This document shows positions 15,065 to 24,417 of a stretch of DNA of 64,000 bases, piece after piece. The notes beneath the pieces are model-generated. The model did not search any database. It saw only the letters and a program-made list of their open reading frames with translations, and was not told the origin of the DNA. The translations under genes and the position numbers were made by a program. Numbering within the stretch: position 1 is the stretch's first letter; every line of letters begins with the position of its first letter. The stretch comes from an uncultured Collinsella sp. (GTDB taxonomy: Bacteria; Actinomycetota; Coriobacteriia; Coriobacteriales; Coriobacteriaceae): the NCBI GenBank assembly GCA_902490305.1, contig CABUDI010000007.1, forward strand, positions 24,524-88,523. Direction: 5' to 3'.

Positions 15065-16969
15065 ATGGAACAGATTATCTTGAACATACTCGAGGCCCTG
15101 CGTCGCGGCGAGACCGTGGACGACAAAGCGCTCGTCAAACTGATACATGCCGAGGCGCGCCGTGAGGGTGCCGACAAACGCGATTTGGCCAAGCGCCGTC
15201 TGCTGCCGTTCTACCAGCGGGTTAAACGTGAGGAGCCGGTTCGGTGGGCTGCGTGGAATGTCGATTCCGATCTGGAGCGTCAACTGCTGCAGGTCCTGCG
15301 TATGAAGCCGCGCCGAACGGCCTCGGGCGTGGCGACCATTACCGTCATTACCAAGCCCTGGCCATGCTCGGGCGATTGCCTGTTTTGCCCCAACGATCTG
15401 CGCATGCCCAAGAGCTATCTGCACGCCGAGCCGGCATGCGCCCGTGCGGAGCAAAATTGCTTTGACCCGTATCTGCAGGTGAGCGCTCGCCTGACCGCGC
15501 TTTCGCAGATGGGGCATGCGACCGATAAGATCGAGCTCATTGTGCTTGGCGGTACCTGGAGCGACTATCCGGAAGGCTATCAGACATGGTTTATGTCGGA
15601 GCTTTTCCGTGCACTCAATGACGATGCCGTCGCCGGCGTGGCGGCCAACCCCATGTTGGCACGTCCGGGCATCAGCCGTGCCGAGGCGGGGCGTCTGCTC
15701 GATGACGCTCCCGCCGATGCCCTGCCGCCTGTGGTAGCGGAGCGCCGTGAGCGCTATCGGGCCGCCGGCATTGCGACAGACGAGGTCGAGCTTGCTGCCG
15801 GCGTTGCCGACGAGCAGGGGCGTGTGGATGCTGCCGTGGGCGGCTATAACCGTGCGGTGCGTCGTCTGTACGGTCCCGGTACGCCGTGGGGCGAGGTCAC
15901 TGAGTGGCAGACGGCAACGATGGAGGAGCTTGAGCGTCAGCAGCGCATCAACGAGACGGCGAAGCATCGCGTGGTGGGGCTCGTTATCGAGACGCGCCCC
16001 GATGCCGTAACGCCGCAGGCGCTTACGCTCATCCGCCGCCTGGGCTGCACCAAGATCCAGATGGGTATTCAGAGTCTCGACCAACATTTGCTCGATATCA
16101 ACGAGCGTCGTATTTCGGTGGCTCAGATCGAGCGGGCGTTTTCGCTTGCGCGTCTGTTTGGCTTTAAGATCCACGCGCATTTTATGCTCAACTTGCTGGG
16201 CGCCACGCCCGAGGGGGACAAGCGCGACTACGAGCGCTTTATGACCGAGGGGGCCTTTATGCCCGACGAGGTCAAGGTCTACCCGTGCGCGCTCATCGAG
16301 GGCTCGCGTCTGGTGGGCCGCTATGAGCGCGGCGAGTGGCGCCCCTATACCGAGGAAGAACTGCTCGATGTGCTGGCCGACGACATCGTGGTGACGCCGG
16401 CGTTCTGCCGCATCAGCCGCATGATCCGCGACTTTAGCTCCGACGACATCATGGTGGGCAACAAGAAGCCCAACCTGCGTCAGCTCGTTGAGAACCGCCT
16501 GGCTGCTCGGGGTGACGGTGCGACGGTGCGCGAGATTCGCTATCGCGAGATCAGTACCGCGGGTGCCGACCTGGATGAACTGTCTCTTGATGAGGTCGCT
16601 TACAAGACGCCGGTGACGCGTGAACGCTTTTTGCAGTGGGTGACGCCCGAAGGCAAGATCGCCGGCTTTTTGCGTCTGTCGCTGCCCGTTCGCGCTTTTG
16701 TTGCCGCACATGCGGACGAGTTGCCGACGATGCCGGACGAGGCGATGATTCGCGAGGTACACGTGTATGGCATGGCGGCGCGCGTGGGGGATCAAGGCCA
16801 GGCAGCCCAGCACCATGGATTGGGACGGTCGCTGGTGGAGCGTGCGTGCCATATTGCTCGGGACGCGGGCTATGCGCGCATCAACGTGATCAGCGCGATT
16901 GGTACGCGCGAGTACTATCGCCATCTTGGATTTTATGACTATGGCCTTTATCTGCAAAAGGAGCTCTAG
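15065..16969 (+). CDS. elp3: Elp3-like radical SAM / acetyltransferase, tRNA U34 modification
   Basis: This 634-residue protein combines a radical SAM domain with a C-terminal GNAT domain, the architecture of Elp3. Elp3 builds 5-carboxymethyluridine at the tRNA wobble position from acetyl-CoA. The cluster-binding cysteines are Cys101, Cys105 and Cys108 in PCSGDCLFC, spacing CX3CX2C. IELIVLGGTWSDYPEGYQ and TKIQMGIQSLD are typical Elp3 segments. The acetyl-CoA domain (about 540-634) has IREVHVYGMAARVG, HHGLGRSLVE and GTREYYRHLGF. The start is ATG after GGGGAC, a weak site. The next gene begins at the very next base after the stop. Confidence 0.92.
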   Translation: MEQIILNILEALRRGETVDDKALVKLIHAEARREGADKRDLAKRRLLPFYQRVKREEPVRWAAWNVDSDLERQLLQVLRMKPRRTASGVATITVITKPWPCSGDCLFCPNDLRMPKSYLHAEPACARAEQNCFDPYLQVSARLTALSQMGHATDKIELIVLGGTWSDYPEGYQTWFMSELFRALNDDAVAGVAANPMLARPGISRAEAGRLLDDAPADALPPVVAERRERYRAAGIATDEVELAAGVADEQGRVDAAVGGYNRAVRRLYGPGTPWGEVTEWQTATMEELERQQRINETAKHRVVGLVIETRPDAVTPQALTLIRRLGCTKIQMGIQSLDQHLLDINERRISVAQIERAFSLARLFGFKIHAHFMLNLLGATPEGDKRDYERFMTEGAFMPDEVKVYPCALIEGSRLVGRYERGEWRPYTEEELLDVLADDIVVTPAFCRISRMIRDFSSDDIMVGNKKPNLRQLVENRLAARGDGATVREIRYREISTAGADLDELSLDEVAYKTPVTRERFLQWVTPEGKIAGFLRLSLPVRAFVAAHADELPTMPDEAMIREVHVYGMAARVGDQGQAAQHHGLGRSLVERACHIARDAGYARINVISAIGTREYYRHLGFYDYGLYLQKEL

Positions 16970-17848
16970 ATGAACAAGCCGAGTGTTTCTGCCGGCGTCG
17001 TTGCCGGCGTTGCTCTGGGGGCCGCGGCGCTTGGTGCGGCCGCCGTCGCTGTTCGTGCTGCCTGTCTGCAGGTTGCGCGAACCCGCAATGGGTTGGCGCG
17101 TGTGAAGCGCGTGCACGACGAGGGCGGCGACGAAGTCCGCGTATTGGTACAAGGCGGCGTCTACCAAAGTGCAAGCTACGTTGGCGAGCGTTGGGCGGAG
17201 CCCGTCTTTACGTACTATCGTTCGTTTGACGACGTGTTTGAGGCCGAGGATGCGATGCGCGACGCTTACGGTCACGGTATCGACCGCATGCTTATGCTGG
17301 GCGGCGGCGGGTTTGCCTATCCCAAGTTCGCGCTGATGTCGCACGAGGACTTGTGCATGGACGTTATCGAGTATGACGGAGAGATTACGCGCCTAGCGCG
17401 CCGCTGGTTCTACCTGGACGAGCTGGAGCGCGCGGCGGGCGATCGCCTGCGGGTGATAACCGCTGAGGCTCGCTCGTATTTGGGTGTGACGAGCGTGGGC
17501 CATCGTCGCTACGACGTGGTCGTGAGCGATTGCTTTGGCGGTGCCGAGCCCGTACGCGAGCTGGCGACGGTTGAGGCATTGCGTTTGGTGCGGGGCAGCC
17601 TAAATGTCGGTGGCGTCTACGTTGCCAATATCGTGAGTGCAAACGAGGGGAGCGATGCGACGTTCCTGCGCGACTGTGCCGCCACGGCGCTCGAGGTGTT
17701 CGCCCACGCCTGGGTGGTCCCATGTGGCGATGCAGAGTTCGGCGGCGAGGAGAATTATCTGCTCATCGCCAGCGACGGCGACTACGCCTTTGCCGAAGCT
17801 GTGCCCTTCGACACCGACTTCCTCGGCACCGTCCTTCACGACAAGTAA
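16970..17848 (+). CDS. Spermidine-synthase-like protein with N-terminal membrane helix
   Basis: The 292-residue protein starts with an Ala/Gly/Val-rich hydrophobic helix (about 8-30). A Rossmann domain follows, related to spermidine synthases: MLMLGGGGFAYPKF, DVIEYDGEITRLARRWF and YDVVVSDCFGG. The usual aminopropyltransferase active-site motif is not clearly intact, so it may be a methyltransferase-like or fused spermidine-synthase-like protein. The ATG directly abuts the elp3 stop, so it is cotranscribed and probably coupled. Whether it shares a pathway with Elp3 is unknown. Confidence 0.78.
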   Translation: MNKPSVSAGVVAGVALGAAALGAAAVAVRAACLQVARTRNGLARVKRVHDEGGDEVRVLVQGGVYQSASYVGERWAEPVFTYYRSFDDVFEAEDAMRDAYGHGIDRMLMLGGGGFAYPKFALMSHEDLCMDVIEYDGEITRLARRWFYLDELERAAGDRLRVITAEARSYLGVTSVGHRRYDVVVSDCFGGAEPVRELATVEALRLVRGSLNVGGVYVANIVSANEGSDATFLRDCAATALEVFAHAWVVPCGDAEFGGEENYLLIASDGDYAFAEAVPFDTDFLGTVLHDK

Positions 17849-17875
17849 GTCTCCCCGTCCCAAAAAGGACTGGTC

Positions 17876-20320
17876 TTAGGCGTGGTCGCGCCAGCTGAGG
17901 ACGCGCTGCTTCATGCCCTCGATGTCGAGCACGCCTTCGGCGAAGCCTTTGCGCACGAGCTCTTCGGGAACAAACTCGTCGTAGCGGTCAAAATAAGGCA
18001 CCTCGCCGGGATAGACGAGCTCGATGGGATCGAAGTCTTTCTCGGCCTCGGCGGCGAGCACCTCAAAGAACGTCTCCTCGTCGGCCTTCATTTTAAACTG
18101 CATAAAGTACGGGCGTGACGGGTCGAGTCCGCGAAGGCCCAGCTCCGCGGCACATTTAATCTTGAGCATGCGCTCGAGTGCCAAAAAGGCGTAGCTGCCC
18201 AACCAGGGGAAGAGCACCCAGGTGTCGCCGCCCAGGTTAATGAGTGGCTTGGTCCCCGCGCCCGAAATCTCGGCCGTATGGCGAGCCTGCGCCAAGCGGG
18301 CCCGTGCGTTACCCATGAGGTACGGATATGCTGCGTGCTCGTTGAGCGCTTGGCACATGCGTTCGAGTACGTGTGTATTGATGTCACCGGGGCAGTCGCC
18401 AAAGTATGCCGGCACACGACCTTTGACTTGCGTGGCAAAGACGGTGTGTCGCTTCCAGTCCACTTCCTCGACAATCCAGCAGTGTCCGGCGATGGCGATG
18501 CGCTCGCCGGGCGGTGGCGGATTGACGATCGTGCCCAACTCGGCCGACTCGCTGCGAACGGTGAACTCCTCGTTTTCCTGGAATACGGCGTAGAACTTAA
18601 AGTTGTTAATGATGCGCTCGCCCGCGAGACCCACGATGAGCCCGCCACCTTCGGTGACCTGGATATGGTCGATCTTAATGAGGTGGCGTAGCAGCACACG
18701 GTAATCGTCTGCCGAGACACGGTGGAAATAGCTGAGCGTGAGCACGCGCTGGGCAAGTTCGGCCGGCGTGAGCTCTCCGGTGCTGGCAAGCGTCGACATG
18801 GTCTGGTGATAGAGCAGACTGTAGGGGAGTCGATCGAGCTCAGGCGGCTCGACCCACTTTTCCTCGCGATAGAGTTGTACGAGCGCGATGCCTTGCAGGA
18901 GCTTCCACGGGATGGTCTCGGGCATCATCGTGCGCGGCTCGGGCTCTTCCTCGCGCATGACGAACCACATCTCGGGCGGAAGATCGCGGCGCCCCGTGCG
19001 GCCCATTCGCTGCAAAAAAGAGCTGACGGTAAACGGCGCGTCGATCTGAAACGCACGCTCCAGACGGCCGATATCGATACCGAGCTCCAGCGTAGAGGTG
19101 GTGACGGTCGTTTGTGCCTGTTCCTCGTCGCGCATGAGCTCTTCTGCCGTCTCGCGCAGCGATGCCGAAAGATTGCCGTGGTGGATGAGAAAGCGGTCGG
19201 GCTCGTGCCGGCTCTCACAGTAGCAACGCAGCATGGAGCATACGGCCTCTGCCTCTTCGCGCGAGTTGGCAAAGACCAGGCACTTGCGGCCGCGGGTGTG
19301 TTCGAAGATATAGCCCATGCCGGGGTCGGCGTTGTCTGGTGCTGTGTCGGTGGGGCTGAGAAGCGCCTGCTCGGTCGCTCGCGGGATGTCGACTTCGCCC
19401 TCGGGGGCCGAGGAAGTTTGGCGGTCCTTGGGAGTGGCCTTGCCCCGTGCCCGCTCACGACGTTGACGGCGCTCCTCTTGTGTGAGCTGTCCGCTGTGAC
19501 GCATGTCTTGGGCGCCGGCGGGCAGTGCCGCGGATGCCGCCGCCTCGATGCGCTCGCACGCAAGCACTTCGGCCTCTTGAGGACCTGTGCCCATGAATCC
19601 CCGTTGCTGTGCCTGGGGGCCCGAGTTGTAGAAGTGCTCCATGGAGATGCGCCACACGCGGCGCGGCTCTTCAAAGCGTGGGATAACGCAGTCGCGCCCC
19701 GTTCCCTGTGAGAGAAAGGCACCCGTGCGCTCGGGGTCGCCGATGGTGGCCGAAAGGCCAATGCGTCGAGGTTGCACGCCGGCCATGCGCGAGAGTCGCT
19801 CGATAAGGCAGAGCGTCTGCCCGCCACGGTCGCCGCGCATGAGCGAGTGGACCTCATCGATGACCACATAGCGCAGGTCGCAAAACATGCGCGGGATCGC
19901 CATGTGCTTATGGATTAAGAGCGCCTCGAGTGACTCGGGCGTAATCTGCAAGATGCCGTTCGGTTTTTTGATGAGCTTAGCCTTGTGCGACTGCGAGACA
20001 TCGCCATGCCAGTGCCAGACAGGGATATCGGCCTCTTCGCACAGGTCATTGAGACGGACGAACTGATCATTGATGAGTGCCTTGAGGGGGCCAATGTAGA
20101 GGGCACCAACGCTTGCGGGCGGGTTCTCCCAAAACTCGGTCAGGATGGGAAAGAAGGCCGCTTCGGTTTTGCCGGAAGCTGTGGATGCCGTTAGGAGCAC
20201 ATTGTCTTGTGTATTAAAGATGGCGTCTGCCGCCGCAACCTGGATAGAGCGCAGACTCTCCCAATCGTGGGAGTAGATGAAGTCTTGGATAAACGGGGCG
20301 TAGCGGTCAAAGGCGTTCAC
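17876..20320 (-). CDS. Lhr/BrxHI-like DEAD/DEAH-box helicase
   Basis: The 814-residue SF2 helicase has TASTASGKT (Walker A, about 42-50), VIDEVHSLMRGDRGG (motif II, about 154), GLSATIGDP (III) and LQRMGRTGRR (VI, about 436). A charged insertion of about 80 residues (rich in Arg/Glu/Thr) separates the two RecA-like lobes. The C-terminus resembles Lhr-type extensions (VEEVDWKRHTVFATQVKGR). GTG at 20320 has AGGAGG upstream. It is the last gene of an operon with a BrxD-like ATPase and a TerB-domain protein. BrxD and BrxHI are adjacent in type 2 BREX defence loci, but no pglX or pglZ is present here. Confidence 0.88.
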   Translation of the reverse strand: MNAFDRYAPFIQDFIYSHDWESLRSIQVAAADAIFNTQDNVLLTASTASGKTEAAFFPILTEFWENPPASVGALYIGPLKALINDQFVRLNDLCEEADIPVWHWHGDVSQSHKAKLIKKPNGILQITPESLEALLIHKHMAIPRMFCDLRYVVIDEVHSLMRGDRGGQTLCLIERLSRMAGVQPRRIGLSATIGDPERTGAFLSQGTGRDCVIPRFEEPRRVWRISMEHFYNSGPQAQQRGFMGTGPQEAEVLACERIEAAASAALPAGAQDMRHSGQLTQEERRQRRERARGKATPKDRQTSSAPEGEVDIPRATEQALLSPTDTAPDNADPGMGYIFEHTRGRKCLVFANSREEAEAVCSMLRCYCESRHEPDRFLIHHGNLSASLRETAEELMRDEEQAQTTVTTSTLELGIDIGRLERAFQIDAPFTVSSFLQRMGRTGRRDLPPEMWFVMREEEPEPRTMMPETIPWKLLQGIALVQLYREEKWVEPPELDRLPYSLLYHQTMSTLASTGELTPAELAQRVLTLSYFHRVSADDYRVLLRHLIKIDHIQVTEGGGLIVGLAGERIINNFKFYAVFQENEEFTVRSESAELGTIVNPPPPGERIAIAGHCWIVEEVDWKRHTVFATQVKGRVPAYFGDCPGDINTHVLERMCQALNEHAAYPYLMGNARARLAQARHTAEISGAGTKPLINLGGDTWVLFPWLGSYAFLALERMLKIKCAAELGLRGLDPSRPYFMQFKMKADEETFFEVLAAEAEKDFDPIELVYPGEVPYFDRYDEFVPEELVRKGFAEGVLDIEGMKQRVLSWRDHA

Positions 20321-20401
20321 GGGGCCTCCTCTCAAAAACGAATCTCTCAACGCGGCTGGCAACGGCTTGCTGCATTACAGTCTCAACGTTCGCCCAGATA
20401 A

Positions 20402-20438
20402 AACCTGCCAAAATAAACCTGTCCCTTTTTGGCAGGTT
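20402..20438. repeat. Extragenic palindrome between ATPase and helicase genes
   Basis: The perfect 12-bp arms AACCTGCCAAAA and TTTTGGCAGGTT flank a 13-nt loop containing CCTGTCCC. The right arm includes the ATPase stop codon. It may moderate read-through from the ATPase into the helicase gene, and resembles the GGGAC-core palindromes at 6279 and 51782. Confidence 0.65.
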
Positions 20439-21741
20439 AGATGGTGAATTCGGCGAAGTTACGGTCGCCGCCTGCGGTGCCGGTGTCGCCTGTTGCTGCT
20501 GCCGGCACCAGCGCGTCGCCGCCGACGCTTTGCAGCAGCTCGGCTACGTTGGCGTCGGGGTTCTGGCATAGGATGTCGAGCAGCTCGATAAAGTCGCGAA
20601 TGACTTCACGCGGCGTCAGATGTGTGTCGGCTCCCACACGACCGAACTCGATCTTGAGGAAGTCCACCAAGTCGTTCTCGGTAAGCGTGGGCGTCCAGCC
20701 AAAGTAGCCGGCGTGAATTTGCATGAGTTTTTCGATCAGCACCAGCAGCTCCTCGTAGGTGAGTGGCTGCAGACGGATGATGGGCGCGAGCATGTCCTTA
20801 AGGTCCTCGCGTGCAAAGCGGCCTTGAGCGAGTCGGCTGCGCAGGGCCTCGTAGGAGAACACGCCGCGGCGGCGGTCTTCGATGGAGGTTGGCGTGCCGC
20901 CCATGATCATGCCCAGGTACTGCGCCTTGCCCTGGAGTGTGTCGTTGTACATGGTCAGGATCTTCTCGTAGTTGTACTGGCGCGTGATCGCGTTGGGAAT
21001 CTTATACAGATTCACGAGCTCGTCGATGAGCACCAACATACCCTTGTAGCCGCTGCAGACCAAAAAACGCGCGATGAGCTTAACGTAGTCGTACCAGTCG
21101 TCATCGCTGATGATGGTCGAGGAGCCCAGCTCGGCGCGAGCCTCGCTCTTGGTACGGTATTCGCCGCGGATCCATTTGGTCACGCGGCTCATGGCTTCTT
21201 CGTCGCCCTCGGATACGGCCGTGCGATAGCGGCGGAGCATGCGGGTGAAGTCGAAGCCGTGGACCATTTCCTCGAGCGGGGCCAGTTGGGCATTGACGAC
21301 CGACTCGTCGACGTCGGCGTACGAGGCGACCCAGCGATCAAGAATAAGGTTGAGCGCACCGCCCTCGGGGCGCGTCTTGGTCGATATATTGCGTATGAGC
21401 TCGCGGTAGGTGGCAAGGCCCTGCCCCTGCCCGCCCTGCAGACGGCGCTCGGGGGATAAGTCTGCATCGGCGACGACGAATCCCTCACCCATGGCGTGCG
21501 TGCGGATGGTCTGGAGCAAAAAGCTCTTGCCGGCGCCGTAACGACCGACCAGAAAGCGGAAGCTCGCACCACCGTCGGCGATGAGACTCAGATCGGTGAG
21601 CAGGGCGCGGATCTCGACCTCGCGCCCTACGGTAATGTAGGGAAGGCCGATGCGCGGGACCACGCCGCCCTTGAGCGAGTTGAGAATGACGGCAGCGACG
21701 CGCTTGGGCACGCGGGGTGCTGCGGATGCGGTATCACTCAT
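20437..21741 (-). CDS. BrxD-like DUF2791 P-loop ATPase
   Basis: This 434-residue AAA+/P-loop protein matches the BREX ATP-binding (DUF2791, BrxD) family. GREVEI precedes Walker A GRYGAGKSF (66-74). A long helical region contains RWVASYADVDE, and a Walker-B-like LVLIDELVNLY lies at about 236. GGTPTSIEDRRRGVFSYEALRSRL is the conserved sensor/arginine region of the family. The C-terminal PREVIRDFIELLDIL is the usual helical domain. Its start overlaps the stop of the upstream TerB-domain gene by eight bases. It probably powers loading or remodelling on DNA together with the two partner proteins; this is inference. Confidence 0.88.
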   Translation of the reverse strand: MSDTASAAPRVPKRVAAVILNSLKGGVVPRIGLPYITVGREVEIRALLTDLSLIADGGASFRFLVGRYGAGKSFLLQTIRTHAMGEGFVVADADLSPERRLQGGQGQGLATYRELIRNISTKTRPEGGALNLILDRWVASYADVDESVVNAQLAPLEEMVHGFDFTRMLRRYRTAVSEGDEEAMSRVTKWIRGEYRTKSEARAELGSSTIISDDDWYDYVKLIARFLVCSGYKGMLVLIDELVNLYKIPNAITRQYNYEKILTMYNDTLQGKAQYLGMIMGGTPTSIEDRRRGVFSYEALRSRLAQGRFAREDLKDMLAPIIRLQPLTYEELLVLIEKLMQIHAGYFGWTPTLTENDLVDFLKIEFGRVGADTHLTPREVIRDFIELLDILCQNPDANVAELLQSVGGDALVPAAATGDTGTAGGDRNFAEFTI

Positions 21742-23494
21742 GGTCTAGGTATCCTCTCACGTCTGCTTCGTAGTCCTCAATAATCTGCGGCCCTGCCGCG
21801 CTAAATTCAATTACGGTGTCGCCCACCAGGTCAAAGAGCGCCTCGTTGATGGTATCGACGAGCATGTCCTCGCTCTGTCCCGAGTGCGCCACTGCCGATG
21901 TCGCTTGCGCTGCGTTTTGCTCGAGCAGCGCGCGAAGGAAGGCATCTGCGGCGGGCGCGAGTTCGTTTGTGGCGTCAGCGGGCGCAGCAGCTGCGAACGC
22001 GGGCGTCGGCGCGAGAAGCGGTGCCACGACACCAAACTGTTCGGTGGATATGGTCGGCTCGTCGGTCAAGTCCTGCCGAATGGGTGCCACGACCGGTTCG
22101 ACAATCGCGTCGGTTACGGGCTCGGCTTCCGGTTGCCCTGAGTCCGCTGCCTCGGCTTCTGCGGATGCGTCGTCCTCGCGTTCCTCATCGATCAAAAGCG
22201 CTTCGCGCGTTTGCGCGGCGGCGCTCCGAATGTGCCCCAGCTGGCTCAAATCGATATCGATCTTGATGGGCTGGTGTGCGGCGTCCCACGAAAGCCATGC
22301 CATGATCTCGTCATCGATGATCTTGGCCAGATATTTGGGGACCTTCTCCTCCTTCAGGGGGTGGGTGGGGTCTAGGGCCAGGCGTAGGCGTTGGTCGCAG
22401 GCGCGCATCATCTCACCAAGCTTGCTGCTTTTTTGCCTGCTGCCGTGAATTCGCATGCATTCCCAAAAGCCGTTTTGGCAGCGGTAGATGTGAATGGGGT
22501 CCAGGCGATATTCGCAGTCCTCGTGGCGCTCGGGCGCAAAGAATACGGCCGAGGCAAACATGGTGTAGGGCATGGCCGTCTCCTCCCCAAATAAGCTCGC
22601 CACGATGTCGGTCTTTCGGTGCGTGTCATAGTAGCGCGCCATACGGACATACACGGCGCACGCCACGTGGCGCAGATCGCGGTGGTGGCTGCGGTCGAGC
22701 CGCGAGTTACTTAGGTTGTACGTGGAGAGGGCGTTGATGGCGGCCATGAGTCGCTCCTCGCGCACCTCATCGGGCGGAAGGGGGAGCGTGGGCTCGGAGG
22801 TTTTGCGACGCTTAGGGGTCTGGCCGGACGGTGCCGGTGCTGGTACAAGGTCTCGCGCTGCGCGGCGTAGCTCGATAAGGGCGTTATCGAACATGACGGT
22901 TTTAGAGTCGCGAAGTAGCTTGGGGTCGAGTCCGTGGAAAACGGCGTAATCCTGCAGCCACACGCGCGCAAACCGGTCGATGCCGGGCTCGAAGGCGCGA
23001 TAGACATCCCAAAAGGCCTTGATCTTGTTAAAACCTTCGAGCGGATCATCTATGCCAATGCCGCAAATCAGCTCATAGAGATACAGAAAGGCAAAGGATG
23101 TAGACGTTTCCTCGACGGTTCCGCGGCGCACTTGGGCACGCCAGGTAAAGTAGCCGCGCAACTGCCGGTCGCTCATGGCATTGTAGGTGGGAAAGTACGA
23201 CTTAAAGGTGCCGTTGTAGGGACAGTCGTCCTCAAAGTCGGCCATCAGCAAGCCTTGGCGGTAGAAAAGCTCGGCCTCCGATAGCCAGCGGCCCGCGCCG
23301 CCCTTGGGGTCATCCTGCCAGCGCGATATCTCGCGCATCTTGCGGTATTGGTCGGGGAGGAAATTCTGCATCTGTCGGCCGGTTTTGAGAATCGGCTCGT
23401 CTGCGTAGATTTCGTTTGAGAAGCGGGCGGACTGATGGGTCCGGGCCTCGGCCATAATGCGCTCGATGAGCATCTTGATGTCCTGGTCGGCCAC
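21734..23494 (-). CDS. TerB-N/TerB-C domain protein
   Basis: The 586-residue protein has a TerB-N-like domain, with WLSEAELFYRQGLLM, YFPTYNAMSDRQLRGYFTWRAQVRRG and FLYLYELICGIG as recognisable segments. An Ala/Pro/Glu-rich linker (about 430-520) leads to a C-terminal segment ending in IIEDYEADVRGYL, which fits a TerB-C domain. The start is GTG with GGAGAGGAG upstream. It is the first gene of the TerB-ATPase-helicase operon. TerB-N proteins have been linked by comparative genomics to ATPases and helicases in predicted DNA-processing or defence systems; no direct function is known to me for this set. Confidence 0.8.
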   Translation of the reverse strand: MADQDIKMLIERIMAEARTHQSARFSNEIYADEPILKTGRQMQNFLPDQYRKMREISRWQDDPKGGAGRWLSEAELFYRQGLLMADFEDDCPYNGTFKSYFPTYNAMSDRQLRGYFTWRAQVRRGTVEETSTSFAFLYLYELICGIGIDDPLEGFNKIKAFWDVYRAFEPGIDRFARVWLQDYAVFHGLDPKLLRDSKTVMFDNALIELRRAARDLVPAPAPSGQTPKRRKTSEPTLPLPPDEVREERLMAAINALSTYNLSNSRLDRSHHRDLRHVACAVYVRMARYYDTHRKTDIVASLFGEETAMPYTMFASAVFFAPERHEDCEYRLDPIHIYRCQNGFWECMRIHGSRQKSSKLGEMMRACDQRLRLALDPTHPLKEEKVPKYLAKIIDDEIMAWLSWDAAHQPIKIDIDLSQLGHIRSAAAQTREALLIDEEREDDASAEAEAADSGQPEAEPVTDAIVEPVVAPIRQDLTDEPTISTEQFGVVAPLLAPTPAFAAAAPADATNELAPAADAFLRALLEQNAAQATSAVAHSGQSEDMLVDTINEALFDLVGDTVIEFSAAGPQIIEDYEADVRGYLDHE

Positions 23495-23582
23495 CGCTTC
23501 TCCTCTCCTAACGCAGCTTCGGTGACCTCATATCATAGCACAGCATCAAACAGGTGTTCGAGATACTGCTGCGTAGATAGAT

Positions 23583-24299
23583 TTAGAACAGGAGGGCGTA
23601 GATGACGGCGATGACGACGGAGGGGAGCATATTGGCCGTGCGGAAGGTCTGAGGACGGATGAGGTTGACGCCGACGCAGAAGATGAGCATGGAGCCTACG
23701 AGCGAAAGGCTGTCGAGGGCTGCCGTAGTCATGATGGGGGAGAGTGCGCCGGCAAACAGCGTGATCGTCCCCTGGAACACGGCGACGGGCAGGGCGGAGA
23801 AAATGCAGCCGCGGCCAAGCGACGCCGTCATGGTGCAGACGATGATGCAGTCCAATGCGCCTTTCAGGGCAAGCGTTGACCAGTCACCGAGCAGACCGTC
23901 CTGGATCGATCCCACAATGGCCATGGCGCCGATACACACGGTGAGTGAAGTCGAGACAAAAGCGTTGGTGAACTCGTTATCGCCCTCGCTGCCGGTTTTG
24001 CGCTTGAGCCATTCGCCAAGGTTCTCGATGGCGGCCTCCAAGTTGATGGCCTCGCCGATGAGCGAGCCGAGGGCGAACGAGACGATGAGCATGGTGGTGC
24101 CGGTGGTCGCTAGCGCCTTCCCATCGATAAGGAGCATCTTTTGCATGGTGCCGCCAAGGCCGATAAACAGGACGCACAGCCCCGATGCTTTCATGAGCGT
24201 GTCTTGGATGCGCGGTGTAATGAAGCGGCCGCCCGCTAATCCCAAAAGACCGCCCGCAACTAAAAGCACAACGTTGATGATTGTTCCCAAGCCCGGCAT
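23583..24299 (-). CDS. DUF554 family membrane protein
   Basis: This 238-residue integral membrane protein (about seven hydrophobic segments) matches DUF554/YdfK. The family starts MPGLGTIINVVLL and shows GGLLGLAGGRFI, GLGGTMQKML and NSIxG-like stretches such as CIGAMAIVGSIQDGL. It is presumed to be a transporter or channel, but the substrate is unknown. The ATG at 24299 has GGAGG upstream; the frame extends further 5' without support. It is monocistronic, transcribed in the same direction as the TerB operon, with 88 bp between them. Confidence 0.87.
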   Translation of the reverse strand: MPGLGTIINVVLLVAGGLLGLAGGRFITPRIQDTLMKASGLCVLFIGLGGTMQKMLLIDGKALATTGTTMLIVSFALGSLIGEAINLEAAIENLGEWLKRKTGSEGDNEFTNAFVSTSLTVCIGAMAIVGSIQDGLLGDWSTLALKGALDCIIVCTMTASLGRGCIFSALPVAVFQGTITLFAGALSPIMTTAALDSLSLVGSMLIFCVGVNLIRPQTFRTANMLPSVVIAVIYALLF

Positions 24300-24368
24300 G
24301 AGCCCTCCTGTATTGATGCCAACGTGGCAATCGTAGCAGAACGAAATGCGAGGTACATCGCGACTCAT

Positions 24369-24394
24369 CTAATACGTTATATAAGTGGTATTAG
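24369..24394. promoter_or_regulatory. Inverted repeat upstream of DUF554 gene
   Basis: The arms CTAATAC and GTATTAG flank an AT-rich GTTATATAAGTG core, 70 bp upstream of the DUF554 start and 24 bp beyond the stop of the preceding gene. It could be an operator over a TATA-rich promoter or a weak terminator. Confidence 0.35.
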
Positions 24395-24417
24395 GAATGA
24401 TGCGCGGCATTTAAGCC

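Noticed and set aside
14915..17344. An 809-codon open frame on the minus strand opposite elp3
   Set aside because: It lies antisense to well-supported Elp3 and its neighbour, and its composition is that of a shadow frame.
24369..24394. An intrinsic terminator of the 476-residue gene
   Set aside because: The stem is AT-rich with only seven pairs and no T run, so I list it only as a possible operator.
1960..24401. The 13-mer TATTAGGAATGAT near the rbr promoter and near the DUF554 gene
   Set aside because: In 64 kb several 13-base matches are expected by chance, and the surrounding sequences do not align.
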